A stretch of 64,000 nt of DNA from Citrus sinensis. Lineage: Eukaryota > Streptophyta > Magnoliopsida > Sapindales > Rutaceae. Numbering within the stretch: position 1 is the first letter of the stretch; each line of letters starts with the position of its first letter. The notes beneath the pieces are model-generated. The model made no database searches and was not told the DNA's origin. It saw only the letters and a list, made by a program, of their open reading frames with translations. A program made the position numbers and the translations under genes. Where the stretch lies: contig NC_068558.1 in the NCBI RefSeq assembly GCF_022201045.2, forward strand, positions 51,687,501-51,751,500, in the 5' to 3' direction. Positions 9,326 to 18,245 of the stretch are shown here, piece by piece.

Positions 9326-12043
9326 TTATTCTACGAAATCACTTCGAAACTCCTTATCAACTTCATATTCATTATCTTGCTGAAAGAGTAGCTGCTGAAA
9401 ATGTCCAGGCTGTTGGAATTGTGGTTCCTATTAAAAAGAAAATTAAATATTTTGTTATAATAAAAGAGAATAAAGTAGATAATATGAATAAATACTAAAT
9501 TTATCACCACTTACCGTACAAGAATTTTGTGTAGGTGTTAGATAAACATTATCCCCAACCATATGAGGTAAGCTCATAAGACCCTAAAACAAACATACAT
9601 TAAATGAAGAGATAATAAAAAAATCATAACACATACTATGAAAAACTTACATTATAATAGTCCATAACTCCATGTGGGTACATATTCATATCAATATAAC
9701 TTCCTTCAGGATTTTGAAATGCCTACAGTGGATCAATAATATATTAGAAAAACGTCTATGATTAAGTAATAAAAATCAACGACATGCATTTGAATTCCAT
9801 AAAACCTACCGTTACAACATTGTTCTCGTGTGTTGGGACCACAGTCGGCACTTGCTCATTCACCTGTCCATCCTGTAAAGTCAACAAAACATACATTTGA
9901 ACATCTTTTATGTTAGAAATTTTTTAACTTTAATTAAATTCAAAATACATTTTAAAAGTACCTTTGCATTGAAACGTGAGGAATTTATTTTAGATTTTGA
10001 AAATTTATTAGATTTCTTTCTTTGACAAGGTGGTCGACCTTTACGACGCCGAGCTGCTGGATCTCTAACTGTTTCTACTTCCACACTACAACTTCCTTGG
10101 CCTGTAACAACAGTTACTTCATTATCTCCGCAAAGAATTGCCTTTGATAAATCCCCCCGTACATTCTCAATCCAATTGAAAACAAGATTAGAGCTTTCAA
10201 TAGTATGTGCAGCCATATTTGCAACCTCCGCAAAAGTAGCACACATTTTCTCATATCGTTTTTGCTCATCCGTACAGCTATGAAGCTCATAACTCGTTTT
10301 CACTCTACTATGGCATCTCCACACATCTTTTCTCCATCTTCGTAAAATATATTTTTCTGGAAGTACTTCTACGTCATTGCGGATCATGATTGCAATGGCA
10401 TGCCTACAAAGAATACCTCTAAATTGGAACCTTGAGCAGCTGCAACGTATTTCACCATTTTCTTTTTCAAAATAAACTTCAAAAAAGGTTCTCTTTTTAC
10501 CCTCTCCAACTTTGACATCCTCTCTAACAATATTTTCACAACCCATAGAATTGACATATTCGCAATACATTTTCCGAATCATTTCTTGCTGAAATTCTTG
10601 AAATTTTGAAATAGTGTACACATCTCAAACTTGCCTCTCCATTGCGTAATCAGTTACACATGGCATTTGTTGGGAAAGACACCTGACATCTTCTTCAACT
10701 TCCTTCTGAACTTTATTCTTCAATGCACAACTGTATTGCTCTACAAACTGCTTCAAAGTAGTCTTTGAGTTAACATAACCATCAAAAAATGCATTCATGC
10801 TTTCACTACGTTGAGTAGATGACATTCCTGCCCAAAACGTATTGTTTAGATAACAAGGTACCCAATGATGCCTCTCGTCATATAAGCCTCGTAACCATTC
10901 GTTATCCCCCAAATCATATTCTGTAATCATATGGTGCCAAGTTTCCTCAAATTTCGTAGCACTCTGGGAATCATAAACAGCACAATGCAAGACATTACTT
11001 ATGTTACGATATTCTTTATAACCCCCTAGCTTCTCTGGAACTTTCTTCATTATATGCCATAAACACCACCGATGTCGAGTATTTGGAAAGACATTCTGAA
11101 TTGCAACTTTCATTGCCCTGTCTTGATCTGTAATGATTCCATTAGGAGCTGAATTAGACATGCAAGATAGCCATGTTCGAAATAACCACGTGAATGTCTC
11201 AATATCTTCGTGTGAAATCAATCCACACCCAAACAGAATAGAATGCCCATGATGATTAACTCCTACAAATGGAGCGAACGGCATATCATACTTATTTGTA
11301 AGATACGTGGTGTCAAATGTAACAACGTCTCCAAACTCCTTGTACGCTTCCCTATTCCTTGGCTCGGCCCAAAAAACATTTTTTAATCGTCCCTCATCAT
11401 CCACTTGCATACTAAAGTAAAACCTATTATCTTCTACTTGCATTTTCATAAAATAGTTTTGAAGAGCAGCAGCATCCCCATCTCCAAGCCGCAATCTTCT
11501 TTCTTTTTGGACATGATTTCTACAATCTCTTTCTATGAATGTCACATTTTCATGACCACCAGCCTCAATAACAAGTGATTGATAATTCTTACATAATCTG
11601 ATTCCTGCTCGATCATTTACATCAAGCCTTTTTTTTGCATATGTATTGAGGCTACGATTGCACCGAAAATACTTGGATTTGGTTGGAGTTAACAGCACAT
11701 GGTTGTGTTCAAGATTTAAGCTTCGAATTGTCCACTTTCCATCATCCCCTAAACCAGCTCCCAATCTAGCATTGCAGCCTGTTTTTGCATTAGGTTGGGG
11801 CTTTAAAATATTCACAGATTTGCTTCTTGTTTCACCACTTCTCCCACAAGCAAAAGTCACATTTCTAAGAATCCCATCACTATCCTTTCTACTAGTTCTC
11901 CTCAAAATCGGAAACCCTTTTCTTTTACCGTACTCTTTGAAGTAAATAAACAAATCAACATCACTATCAAATGACATCCCAATTATTGGCTCATCGTTCT
12001 CCTCAAATTTCTCCAACTCTTCAACTTCGATGTCTTTTTCCAT
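9326..12043 (-). pseudogene. FAR1-type MULE transposase, interrupted by one in-frame TGA
   Basis: Five coding exons: 12043-9962, 9872-9810, 9722-9651, 9583-9515 and 9427-9326, all joined by GT-AG introns in phase 0. Without the stop they would give about 795 residues. Residues about 30-119 are a FAR1 DNA-binding domain (C-x-H zinc finger, ending LNLEHNH). A MULE transposase core follows, with acidic residues in FDTTY (about D244), ITDQD (about D306) and RSESMNAF (about E414), and CLWHIMKK. A SWIM zinc finger (CSCSRFQFRGILCRHA) lies near residue 534. A basic RRRKGRPPC stretch and a Q-rich tail complete it. The TGA at 10627-10625 falls between the core and the SWIM finger, and the frame is open on both sides. 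ATG at 12043 is preferred over 12076 because an acceptor-like TTTTGTAG ends at 12055. A start at 12076 would add 11 residues. Confidence 0.88.
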
Positions 12044-12489
12044 ATTATTTATTTCTACAAAATTGAAATAATTCACATTGACAAAATGAAAGTAACAAAA
12101 TACAAATAATTCAGCACAACCTCACACAACTAAACTAACTAGTGATGCAAATTGTGAACACAAATTTAATATATACCAGCAGAATTTGCAGCATACGAGA
12201 TGCCTTTGATTGGAATTTAGTGATTTTTTATTTAATATATAACCCAATGTGCTTATTAATTTTCCAATGGATGCTGATTTAATATATAAAGATTATTGCG
12301 CAATTGATACCCTTAAGATTATTGCGCAATTGATTTAATATATAAAAATTTGACTTCACAATTGAATCTTCACACATTCGGAATTATTACAACCAAAATT
12401 GGGCATTAATTAAACCAATTACCTCCACGAATTGATTACGACGGCTACAACTATCTACAGGGCAGACAGAGAAAGAGAAACCCAACGAG
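12044..12489 (-). other. Upstream region of the transposase gene, probable leader intron
   Basis: AT-rich sequence with a partly repeated motif (TTATTGCGCAATTGAT, seen twice near 12293 and 12320). It probably contains a 5' UTR intron ending at the acceptor at 12056-12055, mirroring the leader intron of the GRF gene. No coding signal. Confidence 0.35.
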
Positions 12490-12725
12490 ATGCGCGAGAG
12501 AGATCCACGACGAGAGAAAGTCGAAGGAGAGAGCAGCGAGATGAGTGAGAGGCCGGATGAGAGAGACCCGCGGTGAGAGAGAGAGCCACAGCCGAAGACA
12601 GACCCAAGGCGAGAGAGAGAGACCCACGGTGAGAGAGAGAGCCACTGCCGAAGACAGACCCAAGGCGAGAGAGAGAGCCACAACCGAAGAGAGACCCCGC
12701 TCGAGAGAGAAAGAGAGAAAGAGAG
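12490..12725 (-). repeat. Right subterminal GA-rich tandem repeats, probable leader exon
   Basis: Units of 56 bp combine GAGAGAGAGA blocks with GCCGAAGACAGACCCAAGGC; clear starts are at 12591 and 12647, and a degraded third follows. On the minus strand this is CT-rich, as at the left end. Open frames on both strands here (RERE- or SLSL-rich) are artefacts of the repeat. Confidence 0.8.
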
Positions 12726-12889
12726 AAAACTGAAAGACAGAGCAATCCCACGATGAAGAGCAGAGCTTGAAGATGGCAAAGAACTGGCTGCAATTGAACT
12801 CGTTGCTTGGTGTGAAATGCATGAGTGAGAGTGATGCGTGCGTGAGATGAGATGCGCGTGCAGTGTGTTTGCTTGTTCAAACAGTGCCC

Positions 12890-12896
12890 TTTTATA
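12890..12896 (-). promoter_or_regulatory. TATA box in the right TIR
   Basis: On the minus strand this reads TATAAAA, 66 bases inside the right end. It mirrors the box at 6234-6240 and is placed to drive the transposase gene. Confidence 0.6.
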
Positions 12897-12961
12897 TTAC
12901 AAATAAAACGCACCGTTCGGGACTTACTGTGGTGCTTATTGTGGGCTGAATATCGGTGCTG
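12890..12961 (-). repeat. Right terminal inverted repeat of the MULE
   Basis: Complementary partner of 6169-6240. Its outer ten bases look altered, while the inner part (CCCACAATAAGCACC, AACGGTGCGTTTT) is well kept. Confidence 0.85.
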
Positions 12962-12970
12962 AATAGCGGA
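12962..12970. repeat. Right 9-bp target site duplication of the MULE
   Basis: AATAGCGGA, identical to 6160-6168. Confidence 0.9.
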
Positions 12971-13270
12971 CAATATGTCAGAAAAGCAATGTAGATTCAT
13001 ATTGAGGTGCGAGCTCACTTAGAAGCAACTGATGTGAGTACAAGGTTGATGTAGACAAGCATTAGTGCAAGAACATATTTTAGGAGGGAGATTTGGTGAT
13101 GACATATTTGCGGCGGAATTAATTTCCTGGGATTCATATCAAACTGGGGAAGCGAAAGTATGGATTATTTCGTTTGGCGTGGAAGATTAATGCTAATATT
13201 TTCTTGCTACCTTTACAAGATAATTGGAACATTTCTCGAACCTTCAATATGTCTTTTTGAACTTTTAATT
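12971..13270 (+). pseudogene. Gypsy-type retrotransposon integrase relic, right part
   Basis: The frame entering at 12971 continues the relic from 6159. From about 13090 a readable stretch (EGDLVM, LRR, then KYGLFR and ISRTFNM) matches the C-terminal integrase region of gypsy polyproteins. It contains stop codons and ends at about 13257 in a TGA. The two halves together represent one fragment that was already decayed when, or before, the MULE inserted. Confidence 0.75.
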
Positions 13271-14001
13271 TCAGGATTGATTGAAATTTGAAACAAAAAA
13301 TTCGTTTACTCTACTTTGCTAAATTTTGTATTGCAGAATTATTGCCGAATCAATAATTTAACAATCAGAAACAACGAAATATGTTTGGTTCCTAGCCAGC
13401 TGTTCTTGATCAGCCGGCTACTTGTATTCATTCATGGGGAATCTTACCTTGTCGTGTCACACGAGGAGGTTTGCTCAATTATTGTGCCAGAGAACGCTAC
13501 AAGCTAGCTCTTCAACATTATAATATATGATGATAATAAATAATTAAACACTCCAAATAAAAAAACAAATAAGATATGATATCGATCTTCATAATTAATA
13601 AATTTATATACTATTATTATTATTCCAATGAATAAAAAATAGGTTTACGATATCAATAGCAGTGATATTCTTAATTATTAATTACCAACCAACATTAATA
13701 TTACAGTGTAATTAATTTTTCTCCCTCTCTCTCTTTTTATTTATAGAAAGGTAATTTTAAAATGCTAATTCTTATAGAATATGAATTCAAAGAAAGAAAA
13801 TGTTAAAAAGAAAAAAAGAAGCCTAAAAGTAAATAGATTTAAAAGTAAAGAGTGCTAAAATGATAGGAAAATGCACATCATTTAATTTGCTGATAAAATT
13901 TTGAACTTCATTATTAATATTATCACAGATATGATGATGATATATAAAGAAAAACAAAGCTAAATTTAGCGTGTGACTAATTGGAGGCACCAAATAATGA
14001 A
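13271..14001. other. Intergenic stretch, 3' side of the first ERF
   Basis: A 63-codon plus-strand frame (13316-13507) shows no recognisable domain. The rest is AT-rich and includes the presumed 3' UTR of the ERF at 14002-14766. I see no other element. Confidence 0.4.
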
Positions 14002-14766
14002 TTACTTCCAATTAATCACAAATTGATGATCAACAGCAGCTGAGGCCGAGGCTGAGATCTTAGAATTTGAGAAGGCAGTAGTACTAGTACCACTGGACGA
14101 TGACGAGGACGATGAAGAAGAGTCCAGGGATTGTGGACGCCTTCTTGGATTAACTCTAATCGGCTCCCTGCAGTGAGCCGAGCCGATCAAGTGAGGAAAA
14201 TTAAGTTTGGCTTTAGCTCCACGCAGCTTAAAAGCGGCTCGATCATAAGCCATCGCAGCGTCCTCGGGAGTCTCATAAGTCCCCAGCCAAGCTCTGGCTC
14301 CGTTCTTCTTGGGGTCCCTCATCTCAGCTGCGTACTTCCCCCACGGCCTTCTCCTCACGCCCCTGTACCCCACTCCCCTACGCGGATCGTGCTTCTGACG
14401 CCCCAATATTACCGCATTAAATTTTTTCTTTTCCTCTTTGTCATGGGCATGAGGATGATCTTCTCCTTCTTGGGGCTTCCGTTTCACAAGCATTACGTTT
14501 GAATCAATGACGTTACCATCGAACGGATTAGACCCAACAATGCTTGCAGAGCCGCTGGCTAAATCGTCTTCAACTGGTAAGAGATCACTCCAGAGGCTAC
14601 TCATGAAGCTTGAATGATGAGGGCTACTTGTAAGTGGCTCCCCATTCTCAGATTTTATTGCCGCTGGAGCTTCTTCGAAGATATCATCGGTGAGGAGATA
14701 CTCTTGAATGGATTCTAAAAGGCCGATGTCAGGATCCTCAAAGCCAAAGGAACTCACTCCGTACAT
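14002..14766 (-). CDS. Group IX AP2/ERF transcription factor (ERF copy 1)
   Basis: A single exon of 254 residues, starting [10 protein letters not shown]. The AP2/ERF domain spans residues about 134-192 ([18 protein letters not shown] ... LNFPHLIG), with the ERF-type alanine and aspartate of AAEMRD. The N-terminus has the group IX motif [11 protein letters not shown] (15-25), and residues 54-64 ([11 protein letters not shown]) look like an acidic activation motif. A basic PRRR at 207-210 may help nuclear import. The C-terminus is serine-rich (216-241) without the SPKPKR tail seen in copies 2 and 4. It also lacks the GWISFD motif, so it is the most divergent member of the cluster. ERFs of this group bind GCC-box promoters and act in ethylene, jasmonate and pathogen responses. 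A TATA box lies about 75 bases upstream. Which orthologue it is cannot be settled here. Confidence 0.95.
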   Translation of the reverse strand: MYGVSSFGFEDPDIGLLESIQEYLLTDDIFEEAPAAIKSENGEPLTSSPHHSSFMSSLWSDLLPVEDDLASGSASIVGSNPFDGNVIDSNVMLVKRKPQEGEDHPHAHDKEEKKKFNAVILGRQKHDPRRGVGYRGVRRRPWGKYAAEMRDPKKNGARAWLGTYETPEDAAMAYDRAAFKLRGAKAKLNFPHLIGSAHCREPIRVNPRRRPQSLDSSSSSSSSSSGTSTTAFSNSKISASASAAVDHQFVINWK

Positions 14767-14837
14767 TTTTTTGATGCGACGGTAAGTTAGCTAGCTAGGC
14801 GTTGGTGTTTGAGAGCAAGTGGCTACCGAATAGTACA

Positions 14838-14844
14838 CTATATA
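14838..14844 (-). promoter_or_regulatory. TATA box of ERF copy 1
   Basis: TATATAG on the minus strand, 72-78 bases before the ATG at 14766, which leaves room for a short 5' UTR. Confidence 0.55.
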
Positions 14845-14995
14845 CCGGTTCACTTTTTACGGCTTCGTTTCCATGAAATTTCATTCTTCTGGAAGGGAAT
14901 AAACGTGTTTTTTTGGTTGATTATTTTATTGGACCTGAGAATTTAAAAACATCACAAGGGTATGGAAAGCAAGTCGTAGACGGTCCCAAAATAGT

Positions 14996-15211
14996 TTTTT
15001 TCTTTTTCTTAAGCAATAGGTATTTTGGGAAGGGTTTCAATTGTGGGAGGCACTTTTAAGCCCGTACTACAACTTAAATTAGAAGTTTTCGTTCGAGCCG
15101 GGAGGCACAAGTTCTCCCAACAAAAACGACTTTCCTGCGATTCGAACTGGAGAGCAAACTCAATCAAGCCACTTAAGGGGACTCCATTTCTAATGGAGCC
15201 AACACTTTATT
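14996..15211 (-). mobile_element. SINE-like retroposon, 216 bp
   Basis: A perfect 14-bp direct repeat, GGTCCCAAAATAGT, flanks it (14982-14995 and 15212-15225). On the minus strand it has a box A-like TTAAGTGGCTTGA (15177-15165), a box B GTTCGAATC (15147-15139) and an A-rich 3' tail next to the left duplication (complement of 14996-15010). Pol III boxes, an A-rich tail and a variable-length duplication are the hallmarks of a tRNA-derived SINE. I cannot name the family. The plus-strand frame through it is not a gene. Confidence 0.8.
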
Positions 15212-15225
15212 GGTCCCAAAATAGT

Positions 15226-17948
15226 TCAATATCCTTCAATTGAATGAACGCGAACTGTAGAGAAGGTATTAATTACATTTGTTGCCCACTCCCACTATTT
15301 TTTTGTATTCGTAATTATTTACATTTTTTTATATTATCTGAAGCCCTCTGGCCGACTGGCCCCCAAATCAATGTAATGAACATCTCTTGAAAGCAACATG
15401 AACAGTTATTGTAGCGGTTAAGAATTAATACATTTGAACAGAATGAATATGAACAGGACTGCAAGTCGCTTTAGTCCAAATCTCCGAGAAAGAAAGCACA
15501 CGAGTACTAGTGCTTCTTCAAATGACGAGATGAAACCACACGAGCTAGACTAGATATCAAACACACGCACACACATTTAATTGATTCAAAAGATCTTGAA
15601 CAAGAGCAATATAACTTTGCTTTTTATAAAGAGTTAAAATAACATATCTAATATGATTTTATTTAAAAACGAAACTATTTGTTTCTCGTCGTCATCTTTA
15701 ATCAATATATTACTCTCTCTCCAATATTTGTTTAGTTTATATATCGGTTTGAAATTACACTTGTTATGGCTCGAATGGGTGCTTCCGGAATCGCAGAGGG
15801 TTCGATTATTGACGGACGGTGCAAGACATTTAATCGGAAGGAAACAAAGAATAAAAGAAAATTATATTAAATAAAATAACACAACTTGCACATGGATTGC
15901 AACTTGTAATTTAAATGCACATGGTTCAGCCTACATATATATATATATATATATAATAAAATAGAATCTTCTGTTAAACTGTGGCTCCAAATATTAACAT
16001 CTGCCCTAACTCCCTATTATTAATTAGAATAATAATAAGAATTAATAATTTACATCACATGACTCATAATAATTTTGTTATAAAAGAAGTCTTCTATTTT
16101 CATAAAGTAATTAGTAAATTAAAAAATAAAACATGAAACACAGTGTATTAAAAATTTAAAACACGTGTTCTTTTTATCTTTTAAGAAATTTTCTTATTCT
16201 ATAATAATGTAAAGTATCTCTTATTAAAAAATTATTCATGTTATATATATATCATATCATGATAGATATTAAAAGTTAAAATAACATTTAATAATAGCTA
16301 TTCATCATTGTTTGACTCAAAACTTATGCACAAATTTAAGTTAAAACAACCCAAAGTATTAATTACTTTTCATAAACTAAATCTTAAAGATCAACTTCGA
16401 AATCACTCAAGATCTCTACTTTTAGATCCATGTCTTTTGGGAATCATAACTATTGTTACCACTTTGACTTTTTATTGTTACCACTTTCTATTTATTATAA
16501 CAATAATGTCGAAAACTAAAGAATCTGGGCAAGTGGAATTTTGTCCCATTTCACTTTCATAAATTTAATAAACTTTCATGAGGATTTTGCACAAATAATT
16601 CTCCATCTAAAGATCTTTCAGATCCCTGATAGATATTATATGATGCAGCAATGAGAATTTCCTTTCCAGATTTTGTTAACCATTAGATTCATTAGGCTTT
16701 CAAAGCAAAATAAGAGCAATAAATTAGCAGCACGGTGCATATGCTTGAGGATCAAAATTTTCTAGGACTGACTGCTCTTTTGAACTGTATTATCATATTA
16801 GTTCTTTTTTGAAAAAAATAAAAAATTAGCCTTTCAAAAGTTGGCGTCAAACAAAAAAAAAACCCCTTACTTTTTTTTTTTTTTTTTTTTTTTGTTTTCA
16901 TTGCTAAGGCCAAAACAAACAGAGTATTCCCTTCAAAATAAGATTTTGAATATTTAAATTTTGATACGTTTTCATATTACAAAAATACGCATATGGCCAT
17001 GGAGTAAGACGATGGAGTAGATGCTAGAAATAACATAAATTCTCTTAATGGAGAAATTCTAAACACGCTTGTGTACTATTTTATTTTATTTAGTTTTTTT
17101 ATTATTATTACCTTTTTGAAGCTACAATAAGGTGCGTACAAGTGGATAATAATTTTGGGGGAAAAATGGTTATAATTAGTAAATTAAGATTAGGGGTGAT
17201 ATATATATATTAATTAATTTTGATGATGTCATATAATATGTCACTTTAATGTGATTAGTGACCGACTGATTGAATTCAAATTACGTACAGTATTCCAATT
17301 ATCTAATTAGCATTATTCTAAAAAATAAAATAAAATAAAATATATTAGCTAGCTATTATTTCATTTGGTAAACTTTTCACCAACTGCACTTTTCTCTCTT
17401 TCCCATTCCGTCCGAATTAATCATTTAGTCGTGTCCGATCATTCTGTCCCAACAACCAAACCGTGAATCACGCGTGATCAGACCCAAAAAAATAATAATA
17501 AAAGAATAAGTTTGCTGCATGTGTTAATAAATTTGGCATGCAGTGATTAGTATTAAAATTTTAGGCGTGTGATGTCATCTGAATCAACATAACGACAGTC
17601 AAAGTCTAATACAATTCTGAAATTAATAAAATATATAGTAAATAAGATATGATATACAAGTTTATAATTTACAATAAGAAAAAATTAAAACATGTGATGA
17701 AATTCCTGGTCTTATACATGCGATCCAACTTCGCAGGGAACTAGAATTACATAAACATGAAATTGCAAAAACCAGTGACCTACTTTTTTTCTTTTTTCTT
17801 TTTTTTTTTAAATTGTTACAATTTGAAATCTGTTGGAATTTTAATGCATACATTGAAAATACAATCTAAATGTTTACCAAACAATAAGTTCATAAAATTG
17901 TTCTCACTAGTATTTATGAACTTAACGAGGCTCTACTTATACCGTAAA
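15226..17948. other. Gene-free AT-rich region upstream of the copia element
   Basis: It contains a TA microsatellite (15933-15955), a T-run (16871-16893) and small frames without domains. No clear element termini were found. Confidence 0.5.
15933..15955. repeat. (TA)n microsatellite
   Basis: About eleven TA dinucleotides. Confidence 0.9.
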
Positions 17949-18043
17949 TGTTGAAGATATAGTTGTTGCTGAGCTGGACAGAGCTGACTGATGTGTCAAG
18001 ATTGAATGTAACGGAATGACATGTGGCAAGAGCTCTGATACCA

Positions 18044-18235
18044 TATTAGAATTCGTAATGAGATGTTTGAAAACAAAGAAAAACAGAGAAAATGAAAAAG
18101 AAACTTCACGATTTTTATTAACCAGAATATTCAATACTAATTAAGCTTACTTAGCTAAGCTTATATACAAGTATTCTAACTAATTAAACAACTAATAACA
18201 ACTAATAACAATTATTCTAACTAATAACTAATTAT
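18044..18235 (-). repeat. Inverted LTR segment at the left end of the copia element
   Basis: Reading on the minus strand, it matches the last roughly 190 bases of the 3' LTR, with a small internal deletion or duplication around 18185-18225. It is followed directly by a primer-binding site TGGTATCAGAGC, so it is the junction of a second, oppositely oriented LTR. Confidence 0.8.
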
Positions 18236-18245
18236 TCCTTATCTT

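Larger units (their letters stand above)
6169..12961. mobile_element. Mutator-like element (MULE), 6793 bp, FAR1-transposase type
   Basis: It is bounded by perfect 9-bp duplications (AATAGCGGA) and by terminal inverted repeats. Without gaps, 42 of the first 57 bases match the complement of the other end, including the shared core AACGGTGCGTTTT and repeated AAGCACC blocks. Each TIR carries an inward TATAAAA box, followed by a pyrimidine- or purine-rich repeat tract. It encodes two convergent genes: a GRF zinc-finger/membrane protein (7965-8363, +) and a FAR1/MULE transposase (12043-9326, -). A tandem repeat array lies between their 3' ends. The insertion site is inside a gypsy integrase relic whose reading resumes on the far side. 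The transposase has one premature stop, so this copy is probably not autonomous now. Confidence 0.92.

Noticed and set aside
12387..13018. Several long overlapping frames rich in SLSL/RERE
   Set aside because: They translate the GA/CT subterminal repeats of the MULE and continue across its boundary into gypsy DNA.
14131..14502. Antisense frames across the ERF genes (also 29141-29356, 29440-29790, 54439-54789, 61897-62139)
   Set aside because: Reverse-strand shadows of the conserved AP2 domain and serine tracts.
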